Shown here in pieces: positions 34,441 to 43,757 of a DNA stretch of 64,000 nucleotides. Position 1 is the stretch's first letter. Each line of letters opens with the position of its first letter. The stretch covers positions 124,001 through 188,000 of the forward strand of contig NZ_SNVJ01000006.1 of the NCBI RefSeq assembly GCF_009829925.1. The letters are read 5' to 3'. The notes beneath the pieces are model-generated. The model did not search any database and was not told the DNA's origin. It worked only from the letters and a program-made list of their open reading frames with translations. Made by a program: the position numbers and the translations under genes. This stretch comes from Teichococcus coralli (GTDB lineage: Bacteria; Pseudomonadota; Alphaproteobacteria; Acetobacterales; Acetobacteraceae).

Positions 34441-35580
34441 TCAGGCCACCCGGTAGCGTTGCAGGACCTCGCGGTCGATCTCGATGCCGAGCCCCGGACC
34501 CTCCGGAACCCGCACGATGCCACGCTGCTGCTGGATCGGCTCCCGCGCGAGAAGGTCGCGCAGCGGATTCGGCGTCTGCTCGAATTCCAGCATCGGCGGC
34601 ATCGGCCGCAGCGCCGGCGGCGTGTCCGGCAGGGCGGCAAGGAACTGCACTGTCGCCGCCAGGCCGATCGCCGAGCCCCAGGCATGCGGCACGCATTCCA
34701 CACCATGCGCCGAAGCCATCGCGGCGATCTTGCGGCACTCGCTGATGCCACCGGCGGCGCAGACATCCGGCTGCACGATGTCCATCGCCTTGCGCGCGAT
34801 CACGTCGCGGAAGCCCCAGCGGGTGAAGTCGTTCTCCCCGCCCGCCACCGCCATGTCGAGCGCGCGCGTGACCTCCACATAGCCGTCGTGGTCCTCGGGG
34901 CTGATCGGCTCCTCGAACCACAAAATGTCGAGGTCCTCCATGGCCCGCCCCAGCCGGATGGCGTGCGGCACGGTGAAGCAGTGGTTCGCGTCCACGGCCA
35001 GTTTGATACCCGGGCCGATCGCCTCGCGCACCGCCGCCACGCGCCGCAGGTCGAGCTTCGGGTCGCCGAGGCCGATCTTCATTTTGATGGCCTGGAAGCC
35101 CTGCTCGACATACTTCCGCGCCTCGTCCACCGCCTCCTCGACCAGCCGGTCCATGTCGATGAAATAGAGGCCGGTGGCATAGGCGGTCAGCTCGGTGCGG
35201 TGCGCCCCGCCGATCAGCTTGTGCACCGGCTTGCCAACCGCGCGGCCCATGATGTCCCAGAGCGCGATGTCGATGCCCGACAGCGCGGCGATGGTCATCC
35301 CGGTCAGACCGTAGTCCTTGATGCGGTTGTAGAGGTCTTCCCAGATCACCTCGACGTCGAAGGGATCGCGGCCGATGACGCGGCTGCGGTACTGCGTCTC
35401 GATGATGCTGCGGTTCACCGCCGCCGGGCCATAGCACTCGCCCCAACCTGTGATACCTGCATCGGTGGAAATCTCCACGATGCAGGAAGCGCGCGTGGTG
35501 TAGAGCCAGCCGCGCGCCGAGGTGAAGGGCTGCTCCACCTTGGACTGCAAGACGTGGCAGGTCACGTCCGTGATCTTCAT
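34441..35580 (-). CDS. Enolase-superfamily enzyme, similar to D-galactarolactone cycloisomerase
   Basis: A 379-residue protein with active-site strands AIKMKIGLGD (KxK), AVDANHCFTV (Asp), LWFEEPISPEDH (Glu), VAGGENDFTRWG (Glu), DIVQPDVCAAGG (Asp) and CVPHAWGSAIG (His). From memory, the overall pattern, including the N-terminal GWGECYGPA and the C-terminal MLEFEQTPNPLRD then VPEGPGLGIEI, is close to the Agrobacterium galactarolactone cycloisomerase (Gci), which opens hexaro-lactones. That fits a hexuronate/hexarate pathway. First gene of the operon, 2 nt before the dehydrogenase. Confidence 0.88.
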   Translation of the reverse strand: MKITDVTCHVLQSKVEQPFTSARGWLYTTRASCIVEISTDAGITGWGECYGPAAVNRSIIETQYRSRVIGRDPFDVEVIWEDLYNRIKDYGLTGMTIAALSGIDIALWDIMGRAVGKPVHKLIGGAHRTELTAYATGLYFIDMDRLVEEAVDEARKYVEQGFQAIKMKIGLGDPKLDLRRVAAVREAIGPGIKLAVDANHCFTVPHAIRLGRAMEDLDILWFEEPISPEDHDGYVEVTRALDMAVAGGENDFTRWGFRDVIARKAMDIVQPDVCAAGGISECRKIAAMASAHGVECVPHAWGSAIGLAATVQFLAALPDTPPALRPMPPMLEFEQTPNPLRDLLAREPIQQQRGIVRVPEGPGLGIEIDREVLQRYRVA

Positions 35581-35615
35581 TCTTGTTGTTCTCCCTGGCG
35601 CCGCCTTGTGGCCGG

Positions 35616-36383
35616 TCAGTCGCCGCGTGATTGCCGTTGCAGCAGTTCCATCCAGTAGCTTTCGACGCCGCGCAGATGGCCGCCCATCGCGGCCTCGGCA
35701 CGCTCGGGGTCCTGGGCGGCGATGGCGTCGCGCAGCGCGACATGCTGGGCGTGCGAGAGGGGCGCGCGCCGGCCGTCGGCGAAGTAGTGGCGCCGGCGGG
35801 TGCGCGAAAGCAGGTAGAAGGAGTTCACCACGCGCAGGAAAACATGGTTCCCCGCCGCCTCCACCACGGCGAGGTGAAAGGCGGAATCCTGGTCGGCCAG
35901 GTTCTCCCCCGCGGCGATGACGCGCCCGCTCTCCGCCAGCACCTGATCGATCCGCGCCAGATCGGCGGCACCACGACGCTCTGCCGCGAGGCGCACCGCC
36001 TGGAGTTCCAGGATGCGCCGCAGCTCGACCACCTCGCGCACCTCGGTTTCGGTCAGCGGGATGCCGACCTCCGCCTGCAGCACGATGGCGTCCAGGCTGC
36101 CCTGCTTGGCCACGGCACGGAGATAGATGCCCGAGTTCGGCCGCCGCTCGACCATGCGCAGGGTTTCCAGCACCGCGATGGCCTCGCGCAGCGCGCCACG
36201 GCTGACACCGAAGCGCTCAGCCAGTTCCCGCTCGGAGGGCAGGCGGTCCCCCGGCTCCAGCCGGCGGTGGGCGATGAAGGGCAGCAGGCGGCCGATCAGG
36301 CTAGTGCGCTCGTCCAGTGGCGGGGCGGCGAGGCCCTCTCCGGCGGCAACTGGGTGGACGGGCTCTGTCTGCTTGCCCCGCAT
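35616..36383 (-). CDS. GntR-family (FCD-type) transcriptional regulator
   Basis: About 255 residues: winged helix (FIAHRRLEPGDRLPSERELA then RFGVSRGALREAIAVLETLRM) followed by an FCD domain (VVELRRILELQAVRLAAERR; SAFHLAVVEAAGNHVFLRVV). The longer frame to 36449 would run into the operator palindrome, so I favour the ATG complement at 36381-36383. It lies upstream of the enolase-superfamily operon in the same direction, separated by 35 nt, and likely represses both that operon and the divergent NIPSNAP/kinase genes in response to an acid sugar. Confidence 0.91.
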   Translation of the reverse strand: MRGKQTEPVHPVAAGEGLAAPPLDERTSLIGRLLPFIAHRRLEPGDRLPSERELAERFGVSRGALREAIAVLETLRMVERRPNSGIYLRAVAKQGSLDAIVLQAEVGIPLTETEVREVVELRRILELQAVRLAAERRGAADLARIDQVLAESGRVIAAGENLADQDSAFHLAVVEAAGNHVFLRVVNSFYLLSRTRRRHYFADGRRAPLSHAQHVALRDAIAAQDPERAEAAMGGHLRGVESYWMELLQRQSRGD

Positions 36384-36414
36384 GGCGGCCTGGACACTTT
36401 CCACGGTTGGACCT

Positions 36415-36439
36415 ACCAGTTTGGTATTACCAATCTGGT
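36415..36439. promoter_or_regulatory. Strong palindromic GntR operator (TTGGTATTACCAA core)
   Basis: The core TTGGTATTACCAA (36421-36433) is a perfect 6+1+6 palindrome and contains the TGGTnnnACCA consensus known for FadR/PdhR/LldR-type GntR regulators. It is extended symmetrically by ACCAG (36415-36419) and CTGGT (36435-36439), so almost the whole 25 nt is symmetric. It sits between the divergent GntR gene and the NIPSNAP gene, ideal for autoregulation and control of the plus-strand unit. Confidence 0.75.
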
Positions 36440-36475
36440 CCGACCACAAGAGCCATTTCAGAACGGAGGCAGGGA

Positions 36476-36802
36476 ATGATCGTCGAGGAGCGGATCTACA
36501 CGTTGCGCGCCGGCGAGGCGGGCGCCTACCTGGCGGCCTACGAGGCGGAAGGACTCGCCATCCAGCGGCCGATCCTCGGGCGGATGGTCGGCTACTACAC
36601 GACCGAGTTCGGCCCGCTGAACCAGGTCATTCATCTCTGGGCCTATGAAAGCCTCCAGGAGCGCACCGAGCGGCGTGTGCGCCTGCTCGCCGACCCCGCC
36701 TGGAAGGCCTACGCGGCCAAGGTGCGGCCCCTGGTCCTCACGCAGGAGAACAAGCTGCTGTCCCCCGCGCCTTTCATGCGGGTGCGCTGGCAGGAAGCGT
36801 GA
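36476..36802 (+). CDS. NIPSNAP-like small protein
   Basis: A 108-residue protein beginning MIVEERIYTLRAGEAGAYLA with GGAGG at 36464-36468. Its pattern, an N-terminal 'EeRtYtl' strand, GYYTTEFGPLNQVIHLWAYES, and a C-terminal LLSPAPFMR, is that of NIPSNAP domain proteins of the ferredoxin-like dimeric alpha/beta-barrel superfamily. Bacterial members often sit in sugar-acid or aromatic catabolic operons; their biochemical role is not settled. It is followed by the kinase gene and faces the GntR operator. Confidence 0.85.
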   Translation: MIVEERIYTLRAGEAGAYLAAYEAEGLAIQRPILGRMVGYYTTEFGPLNQVIHLWAYESLQERTERRVRLLADPAWKAYAAKVRPLVLTQENKLLSPAPFMRVRWQEA

Positions 36803-36923
36803 CGCGCATGCCGCAGGGCGGCTGCGAGAGTTCTGCTCAGGTGAGAGGAACGCCTTGGCGAGGTCGCCTCTCTCCCGCAGGCTGCGCACCGGGCCAGGCC
36901 GGGCCGGAACGAGGGGAAGACGC

Positions 36924-38642
36924 ATGAAGAAGCTGGTCAACGATCCGCGTGGGGTGGTGCGGGAAATGCTGGAGGGCCTGGTGGACCTCGCGCCCGGCCA
37001 GGCCCTGCTCGCGGAGGAGGATGTGGTGGTTCGCGCCGGCCTGCCCGCCGATCCGGCGGAGCGCGGCGTGGCGGTGCTTTCCGGCGGCGGCAGCGGGCAT
37101 GAGCCGGCCCATGCGGGCTATGTCGGCACGGGCATGCTGGCGGGCGCCATCTCCGGCGATGTCTTCACCTCGCCCAGCGTGGATGCCGTTCTGGCCGGCA
37201 TCCGTGCCGTGGCGGGGCCGCAGGGCGCGCTGCTGGTGGTCAAGAACTACACCGGCGACCGGCTGAACTTCGGCCTGGCGGCCGAGCTGGCGCGCGCCGA
37301 GGGCATTCCCACCGAACTTGTTGTTGTCGCCGACGACGTGGCGCTGCGCGACACGGTTCCGCCCGAGCGGCGGCGCGGCATCGCCGGCACCGTGCTGGTG
37401 CACAAGGTGGCCGGCGCGGCTGCGGCGGCCGGCCTGTCATTGGAGCAGGTCGCGGCCGAGGCGCGCGCCGCCGCCGCCGCCATGGGAACCATGGGCGTTG
37501 CGCTCGGCGCCTGCACCGTGCCCGCTGCCGGCCGCCCCGGCTTCCTGCTGGCCGACGACGAGGTGGAGCTGGGCCTCGGCATCCATGGCGAGCAGGGTGT
37601 GCGCCGCGCGGCCCTGCGCCCGGCCGATGCACTGGTGGACGAGATGCTCGCCGCGATCGCCGAGGACCGGGGCCTGCGCGCAGGCGGGCGGGTGGCGCTG
37701 CTGGTGAACGGCCTGGGCGGCACGCCGCCGATGGAACTGGCCATCGTGGCGCGCCGCGCGTTGGCTGGCCTGCGCGAGCGCGGCCTGGTTGTCGAACGTG
37801 TCTGGAGCGGCAACTTGCTGACGGCGCTGGAGATGCCGGGCGTCTCGCTGACGGTGCTGACACTGGACGAGGCGCGGCTGGCGCGGCTGGATGCCCCGAC
37901 CGATGCGCCGGCCTGGCCGGGCGGTGGGCGCATCGCTGCGACCCGCCAGTACCTGCACGCCCCTTCCCCGCTCTCCGCCACGGCCGCGCCGCGCCCCGGC
38001 ACGCCCGCCGGCGCGGCGGTGAGACGCGCGGCACTGGCCGCCGCTGCCGCACTCGACGCGCAGGAAGCGCGGCTCACCGAGCTGGACAGCGCAGCGGGCG
38101 ACGGCGACCTCGGCATCAGCATGGCGCGCGGCGCCGCAGCCCTGCGGGCGCTGCCGGAGGACGCCTGGGCCGACCCGGTGACCGCTTTGACCCGTATGGG
38201 TGAGGCGCTGCGGCGGGCCATCGGCGGCAGTTCCGGCCCGTTCTACGCCACCGCGCTGCTGCGCGCCGCACGCAGCCTGCCTGAAGCTGCTCCCTCGCCG
38301 GACGACTGGTCGCGCGCCTTCACGGCCGCGGTCGGCGCCATTGCCGAGCTGGGCGGTGCCCGGCCAGGGGACCGTACCATGGTGGACGCGCTGCATCCGG
38401 CAGCCGAGGCGCTGGCCCAGGCCCTCGCCGCGGGGCTGCCGCCCGCTGCGGCCTGGTCCACCGCCGTGAATGCCGCGCGCAGCGGGGCGGAGGCGACGGC
38501 CAGCATGCATCCCCGCCTCGGCCGTGCCGCTTATCTCGGCGGCCGCAGCCTTGGCATCCCGGATGCGGGGGCCACGGCGGTGGTGGTCTGGCTGGAAGCG
38601 CTCGCTTCCTCTCCGGATGGCGTGCCGCCAGCCACCGCCTGA
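36924..38642 (+). CDS. Single-chain dihydroxyacetone kinase (DhaK-DhaL fusion)
   Basis: A 572-residue kinase. The N-terminal DhaK domain (about 1-330) has LSGGGSGHEPAHAGYVGTGM for substrate binding and the active-site histidine in GLGIHGEQG (about His221) that forms the covalent hemiaminal with the ketone. The C-terminal DhaL domain (about 365-565) carries the ATP/Mg motif GDGDLGISMARGA. ATP-dependent single-chain kinases of this type phosphorylate dihydroxyacetone or related trioses and tetruloses. In this acid-sugar locus a C3 or C4 fragment is the probable substrate. RBS GAGGGGAAG precedes ATG 36924. Confidence 0.92.
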   Translation: MKKLVNDPRGVVREMLEGLVDLAPGQALLAEEDVVVRAGLPADPAERGVAVLSGGGSGHEPAHAGYVGTGMLAGAISGDVFTSPSVDAVLAGIRAVAGPQGALLVVKNYTGDRLNFGLAAELARAEGIPTELVVVADDVALRDTVPPERRRGIAGTVLVHKVAGAAAAAGLSLEQVAAEARAAAAAMGTMGVALGACTVPAAGRPGFLLADDEVELGLGIHGEQGVRRAALRPADALVDEMLAAIAEDRGLRAGGRVALLVNGLGGTPPMELAIVARRALAGLRERGLVVERVWSGNLLTALEMPGVSLTVLTLDEARLARLDAPTDAPAWPGGGRIAATRQYLHAPSPLSATAAPRPGTPAGAAVRRAALAAAAALDAQEARLTELDSAAGDGDLGISMARGAAALRALPEDAWADPVTALTRMGEALRRAIGGSSGPFYATALLRAARSLPEAAPSPDDWSRAFTAAVGAIAELGGARPGDRTMVDALHPAAEALAQALAAGLPPAAAWSTAVNAARSGAEATASMHPRLGRAAYLGGRSLGIPDAGATAVVVWLEALASSPDGVPPATA

Positions 38643-38742
38643 GTCGATCCCGGCCTGGCGGGTGGCCGGCGCCCCGCACGCAGAGACGGGACGCTTGCCG
38701 CGGTCGCCTGCCCTCCGGCAGGACCAGGACGGGGCGTCGGCT

Positions 38743-40860
38743 TCAGCCTGTCTCGGTTGCCGGGCGCTGCAGCGCCCCTTCCAGCAGCTCGATCTGTCGG
38801 GCAATCCGCGCCAGCGGGTCGAGCAAGGCCTCGCCGAGAGGCATGGCGGGCCGGGGTGGAACAGGTCCCCGACCCTTCGCCAGGCCGCCCAGCGAGGCGG
38901 TGATCCAGGCGCGCCAGGCGGCACCTTCCGCCGCCGAAAGGGCTGCCCGAGCGGCGGGATCGTGACGGAGCGCGGAAAGCCGCCCGGCGATCCGCCGCAG
39001 GATGCTGTCCACCAGGATCGCGCGGCCGACCTCGGGGTGCCGGCTGCCATGCGGTTCCTGCAGCGCGCGGCTGATGGAAGCCTCCAGGTTGTTGGTGGCC
39101 ATGCCCGCGGCACGACGGGCGCCCTCGGCGCTGCCGAAGGGCGTTTCTCCGGTGACCTCCGAAAGCACCGCCCCGGAATAGGCTGCATGCGCGGCCAAGG
39201 CGGCGCGGCGCTCCTGGCTGAGGCGCGCGGGCTCCCAGCTCGGCCAAAGCAGCAGACATCCCAGAATGGCCAGGAAGCCGCCCGCCAGGGTGAACAGCGC
39301 GCGCAGCCCCGCCACCGCCCAGGAGCTGTGGCCGGGATGGAGCAGTTCCATCAGCACCACCACCACCGGCGTAATGCCCGCGATCCAGGCGGTGAAGCTG
39401 ACCTGCCGCGCGCCGAAGGCCAGGGCACAAAGCGGGAAGAGAACCGCCGCCAATTGCAGCGGCGCGCGCACAAAGTAGGCGATCAGCGCCCCCACCAGCC
39501 CGCCCAGCACGGTGCCGCCGATCCGCTCCAGCGCCCGCTGCCAGGTGATGGCGAAGAAGGGCTGCAGCGTGACAACCGCCGTGATCGGCAGCCAGTGCGC
39601 GAATTGCGCGCCGTAGTCGAGCGTCACCCCCAGGGACGGCGCGCCGATGACGGCGATGCGCAGCGCGTGCCGCAGCGTGGCCGACTGCCAGTTCAGGTTC
39701 GCCCGCAGGGGCCCGAGCACGCGCTCCCGCCAGGGCTGGGCCTGCGCGGTGCCGGCCGGGCCGCCGGGCAGGTAGCCGCCTGGCGTGCTGAGCCGCGCGG
39801 CAATGCGCAGGCGCTCGACGATGGCCTCCGCCAGCGGGCGCAGGACAGGGTCGCCCTGGGTGGCGGCCAGGGCACGCTCCGCCGCGCGGTCCAGCACCAG
39901 GGGACGAACGGCGACATCGGTCTCGATGGCGTTGGCCAGCACCACCAGCATGGGGCGCACCACGCGCAGCAGCGTTTCGGCGGCGTGCCGGCGCGCCGGC
40001 TCCCGCATGCCCTCCAGCAGGTCCGAGAGGGCGATCAGCGAGCCGAAGATCTGGTCGCAGGCTTCCAGCCGGAGCAAGGCCTGCGAGCCGCGCAGCGAAA
40101 GCCGCCCGCGCATGCTCACGAGGTCAAGCACGATGACGCGGGCGAACTCGATCTCCTCCCGCACGGCGCGGCGATGAGCGCGGCTATGGGCGTCCCATAC
40201 CGCGGGGCCGGCCTGATCCATTCGCAGCAGGCGGCGCTGGTCCGCCGCCAGGGTGGCGAGCCGCCGCCAGCAGGCGGCGACGGCGGTCCGGGCGGGGCGG
40301 TAGGGGTGCAGCCGCCAGACCACCATGGTCAGCAGCGTCGCCCAGACGCCGCCGGCCAGGAACATGCCGCCCACCATCAGCGCCTGCGCTCCGCTCAGGG
40401 GCTGGTTGGCGGCAATGATGAGGACGATGGAAAGGATGTTGCCGACAACGGCGGCACCAGGCCCCCAGACCCGGGAGAAGCCCAGGCAGAGGAGGCCCAG
40501 AAAAGCCATGGGCAGCACCACGGCGAGCCCGGCCCCCCGCAGCAGGCCGAAGGAAGCCCAGAGGAGGGCGCCGAGCACCGTGAAGGCCAGCAGCGCCGGC
40601 ACGCGGAAACGGATTGGTCCGCCGACGTCGCAAAGGCAGGTAAAGAAGGTCGCCATCGCCATGTAGAGAAGCGGCGGCCAGCCCAGCCACTCGTTGGCGA
40701 GGATCACAAACGCAAAGGCGGTGGCGGCCCGGATGCCTTCCACGGCGCGCAGGGCGCGCAGGTCCCACCCCCAGGGAACGCGGGATAGATCGGCTCCCGG
40801 GTCGCGGGGCGTGCCGGGGCTGCGGCGTGGAGGGCTGAGGGAGGCTTGTCCGTGGGCCAT
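38743..40860 (-). CDS. FUSC-family membrane protein (aromatic acid exporter-like)
   Basis: A 705-residue inner-membrane protein with the duplicated FUSC layout: one block of about five or six spans at residues 40-165, a cytoplasmic helical region, and a second block at about 395-525. The second block contains the hallmark FFAITWQRALERIGGTVLGG. Relatives include AaeB-type efflux proteins for hydroxylated aromatic acids and fusaric-acid resistance proteins. No membrane-fusion partner or regulator is adjacent. Substrate unknown. Confidence 0.85.
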   Translation of the reverse strand: MAHGQASLSPPRRSPGTPRDPGADLSRVPWGWDLRALRAVEGIRAATAFAFVILANEWLGWPPLLYMAMATFFTCLCDVGGPIRFRVPALLAFTVLGALLWASFGLLRGAGLAVVLPMAFLGLLCLGFSRVWGPGAAVVGNILSIVLIIAANQPLSGAQALMVGGMFLAGGVWATLLTMVVWRLHPYRPARTAVAACWRRLATLAADQRRLLRMDQAGPAVWDAHSRAHRRAVREEIEFARVIVLDLVSMRGRLSLRGSQALLRLEACDQIFGSLIALSDLLEGMREPARRHAAETLLRVVRPMLVVLANAIETDVAVRPLVLDRAAERALAATQGDPVLRPLAEAIVERLRIAARLSTPGGYLPGGPAGTAQAQPWRERVLGPLRANLNWQSATLRHALRIAVIGAPSLGVTLDYGAQFAHWLPITAVVTLQPFFAITWQRALERIGGTVLGGLVGALIAYFVRAPLQLAAVLFPLCALAFGARQVSFTAWIAGITPVVVVLMELLHPGHSSWAVAGLRALFTLAGGFLAILGCLLLWPSWEPARLSQERRAALAAHAAYSGAVLSEVTGETPFGSAEGARRAAGMATNNLEASISRALQEPHGSRHPEVGRAILVDSILRRIAGRLSALRHDPAARAALSAAEGAAWRAWITASLGGLAKGRGPVPPRPAMPLGEALLDPLARIARQIELLEGALQRPATETG

Positions 40861-41188
40861 GGTTCTCGATCGAGGCGCTGAAGCGTCACCATCGCAGCCA
40901 GGGCATTGCCGGGCAGGAGATCACGCCGCGGAAAGCCGGCTTGCGGGCGCCGGCGGCTTGGCCGCAGCCTTCTCTCTTATTGGCGCAGGCCCGCCTGGAC
41001 AACCTCCCGTAGGCGCCCGCAGGCCCGCCCGCGACGGCCGGGGCGGCTCAGGGGTCCCTCGCAAGCGGGGCAGCGCCCGGCCGGTGGTTGGCGCAGGTAT
41101 CCTTCCCCCTTGCCGCCACTCTCGCGACAAGGGCGAAGGCCCGCAGGGCGGCACCGCCGCCCCCCAAAGCCCCCGCCCTCACAACCGC
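40861..41188. other. Gap with no recognisable gene
   Basis: This 328-nt stretch lies between two minus-strand genes, upstream of the FUSC gene and downstream of the MFS gene. It presumably carries the FUSC promoter. I see no coding signal, strong palindrome or intrinsic terminator. Confidence 0.5.
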
Positions 41189-42403
41189 TCAAGCGGTGGC
41201 AAGCTCCTTTTCCCGGGCCGCCTTCCGCTCCTTCGTCTCGGGCATCGTGGCCAGGGCGAGCAGGAAGCCGGCCAAGCCCACGGCCGCAAGGCAGCCCAGT
41301 GCCAGCGGGGTGCCGAAGCGGGAGGCAATCGCCCCTGCCGCCATGGTGCTGACGGTGGCGCCGACCCCAACAGCCAGCCCGAACACGCCCATGCAGAGAT
41401 TGAAACGGTTGGTGCCGCGTGTCAGGTCGGCAGCGACAAGCGGGACCAGCACGGCCAGCATGGCAGCACTCACGCCGTCCAGCGCCTGCGCAGCCAGCAG
41501 CGCCGCCGGACTGCTGACCACCGCCAGCAGCACGCCGCGAAGCGGCAGGGCAAGCAGGCCCAGCAACAACGCCGCGCGGCGCCCGCGCCGGTCCGCCAGC
41601 CGCGCGATCCACGGCGAGAGCACGGCCACAACGCATTGCGACACAACGATTCCGCCGGCGACCGTCAGGTTGGACACCGCACCGCTCGCCCGGGTGATCG
41701 CGGTGCTGGCGAGAGGCAGCATGGCCGCGTTGGCGAGGGTGAACAGCGCCACGCAGGCGGAAAACACGAGGACCCCGCGATTCAACAAAAGCCGCCGCAG
41801 CCCGCGCTCGCCGCTGCGCTGCTTGCGCATGGCCTGCACGCGCCCGGACATGTCCGTGGTGCGGATGCTGAAGAGGGCCAGCATTGCCGGAATGGTCAGC
41901 GCAGCGGTCAGCCAGAACACGGAGGCGATGGAGACATAAGCCCCCGCGAGCCCCAGCAATGCCGCCGCCGTGGCATTGCCCAGCGCGGAGAAGCGCCCGT
42001 TCCGGCCCAGGCGCTCGCTCAAGGCCTTTCGCCCCACCAGCGCCAGGCTGATCGCCGCCAGGGCAGGCACCAGCACGCAGCTGGCGAAGCCGTGCAGCAG
42101 TTCCGCCGCGTAGACCGGCAGCGGCTCCGGCCACAGCGCCAGCAGGATGGCGCTGGCGGCGATGGCGATCAGCGCCGCCAGCGCCGCCAGACGCTTGTGA
42201 GGCAGAAAGTCCACGGCCGCGCCCGCCGGCACCTGGCTCAGCAGCATGGTCAGGCTGCCGATGCTCAGCGCGAGGCCGATCCGGGCATCGCTCCAGCCGT
42301 GAATGGCCAGGTAGACGGCGATGAAGGGCCCGAAGCCGGTCTGCACATCCGCCGCGAAGAAGGTCAGCCAATCCAGGCCGCGCGCACTGCGCTTGCTCGT
42401 CAC
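41189..42403 (-). CDS. MFS transporter
   Basis: About 404 residues with twelve hydrophobic spans; the loop RLADRRGRRAALLLGLLALP between spans 6-8 is the MFS signature, and an N-terminal GLDWLTFFAADVQTGFGPFI marks the subgroup. I use the GTG complement at 42401-42403; an upstream TTG at 42451 adds a basic, uncharacteristic extension without an RBS. The LTFFAADVQTGFGPF pattern recurs in a family of uncharacterised proteobacterial MFS carriers. Substrate unknown. Confidence 0.83.
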   Translation of the reverse strand: MTSKRSARGLDWLTFFAADVQTGFGPFIAVYLAIHGWSDARIGLALSIGSLTMLLSQVPAGAAVDFLPHKRLAALAALIAIAASAILLALWPEPLPVYAAELLHGFASCVLVPALAAISLALVGRKALSERLGRNGRFSALGNATAAALLGLAGAYVSIASVFWLTAALTIPAMLALFSIRTTDMSGRVQAMRKQRSGERGLRRLLLNRGVLVFSACVALFTLANAAMLPLASTAITRASGAVSNLTVAGGIVVSQCVVAVLSPWIARLADRRGRRAALLLGLLALPLRGVLLAVVSSPAALLAAQALDGVSAAMLAVLVPLVAADLTRGTNRFNLCMGVFGLAVGVGATVSTMAAGAIASRFGTPLALGCLAAVGLAGFLLALATMPETKERKAAREKELATA

Positions 42404-42666
42404 AAGCGCTATCCGGTCCGGCCGCCCCTCGAGGCGAGGCCTGGTTCCCAAACGTCACGGCTCATCAAGCGACAGTCCCTCAGAAGTGTGGCCGCGCAGA
42501 GGACCGCGGGCAGGAAATTAAATCGGAAGCCACCCTGGCGGTTTCCTGCTCTCGCCAACTCCTGACACATTCAGCGGTGATGCGACTTAGAGACAGCGCT
42601 CAAATTGAAGCGCCGTGCCGGGCCGCCAGTGGGGAGTATATCACGGGCGCGCCGGCGCCAGGCAGT

Positions 42667-43461
42667 CTATGGCGACTTGCGCGAAACGAACGCCCAACTG
42701 TTGTAGATGCCAAAGGCCTGCTCGAGAAACTTGTCCTCATGCGCGGACAACATCGTCGTCGGCCCGATTCGGTTGAAGAAGACATCAATCATGTCATGGC
42801 CGAAATCGGTGAAGGCAAGGATGCCTTCGGGCCGGAAGGGGTCGCCATGAAGCTCCGGCTCCTCCAGATGGATGATCTGCCCGTCCACGAGCTTGGCACG
42901 CGGGGCGCTCTTCTCCAGGTGCCACTTAATCGGGATGGTTCCGATATGGTAGCCGCCAGGCTTCAGGACGCGGTGAAGCTCGTCGAAGGCCTTTTCCGGA
43001 AAGGGAACATGCTCCAGAAGGTCCTCGGTGATGACGAGATCGAAGCTGTTGTCAGGGAAAGTCATGCTCTGCACATCCTGGCAGAGAACCCCGTCTTTCC
43101 ATTGCCCCCCTGGCACGTTGTCGATGTACTCACTCGACGTGAAGTTCCGCGCGCCTTTCAGGCAGCGATAGATCGCCTCCTTCACATCCATGACGTAGAT
43201 CGCGCCGTTAAACTCCCGCGCAAATTCAGAGAGGGAGTTTGCTGGAACGGTGTCGCGGAAGGCGTCGAGGACCGCCAGGGCAACGTGGCGGTTCCTCGCC
43301 AGCGAGCCGCACTCCCTGCAAACGAAAGTATTCCGCTTGCAAGGCATCTCATCAGGCTCGTAGCAAAGAAATTGTGTATGAAATCCGCAAAGCGTACAGT
43401 ATCCAAATGAAGAAGAAAGGGCTGAACTTAAGTCGCTGAAGTTCCGCCTTGAAATCTTCAT
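42667..43461 (-). CDS. SAM-dependent methyltransferase (class I) with N-terminal zinc-ribbon-like motif
   Basis: A 264-residue protein. The N-terminus has CTLCGF and CRECGSLARNRH cysteine pairs that probably bind zinc. The methyltransferase core follows: IYVMDVK at the SAM site, SMTFPDNSFDLVITEDLLEHVPFPEKAFDELHRVLKPGGYHIGTIP, written here only as its landmarks MTFPDNSFDLVI, EDLLEHVPF and LHRVLKPGGY. This is typical of Methyltransf_11 enzymes in polysaccharide or glycan clusters. Codon use is visibly less GC-biased than its neighbours, suggesting horizontal acquisition. Start is the ATG complement 43459-43461. Confidence 0.85.
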   Translation of the reverse strand: MKISRRNFSDLSSALSSSFGYCTLCGFHTQFLCYEPDEMPCKRNTFVCRECGSLARNRHVALAVLDAFRDTVPANSLSEFAREFNGAIYVMDVKEAIYRCLKGARNFTSSEYIDNVPGGQWKDGVLCQDVQSMTFPDNSFDLVITEDLLEHVPFPEKAFDELHRVLKPGGYHIGTIPIKWHLEKSAPRAKLVDGQIIHLEEPELHGDPFRPEGILAFTDFGHDMIDVFFNRIGPTTMLSAHEDKFLEQAFGIYNSWAFVSRKSP

Positions 43462-43757
43462 GGTGTGCCCCGCGCTTCCTTCCAACAGACCATACGTTAT
43501 CCCTGCCCGCGGCAGATTACGCAACGGCAAATCTGCCGTAATCACGGGCCAGGCGGCCATCTCGCCCATGCGGCCTGCCACCTCATCGTCTGCCGCGCCG
43601 CCTATTCCATCCCCGCCTGGTCAGCGGCGAAGCCTAGGCCGGGCCGTTAAAGGTAGAGGGGCTCCACGGAAGTGATCTCGGCCTGCGCTCCGCATTTGCG
43701 AGGGAAGCACCACCTGCCCTACCACCGCAGCACTGTTGCAATTTCCATTGTATCGCG

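Noticed and set aside
38470..40788. A 772-codon plus-strand frame opposite the FUSC gene
   Set aside because: Low-complexity Gln/Gly/Arg sequence; the minus strand has a clear FUSC membrane protein.
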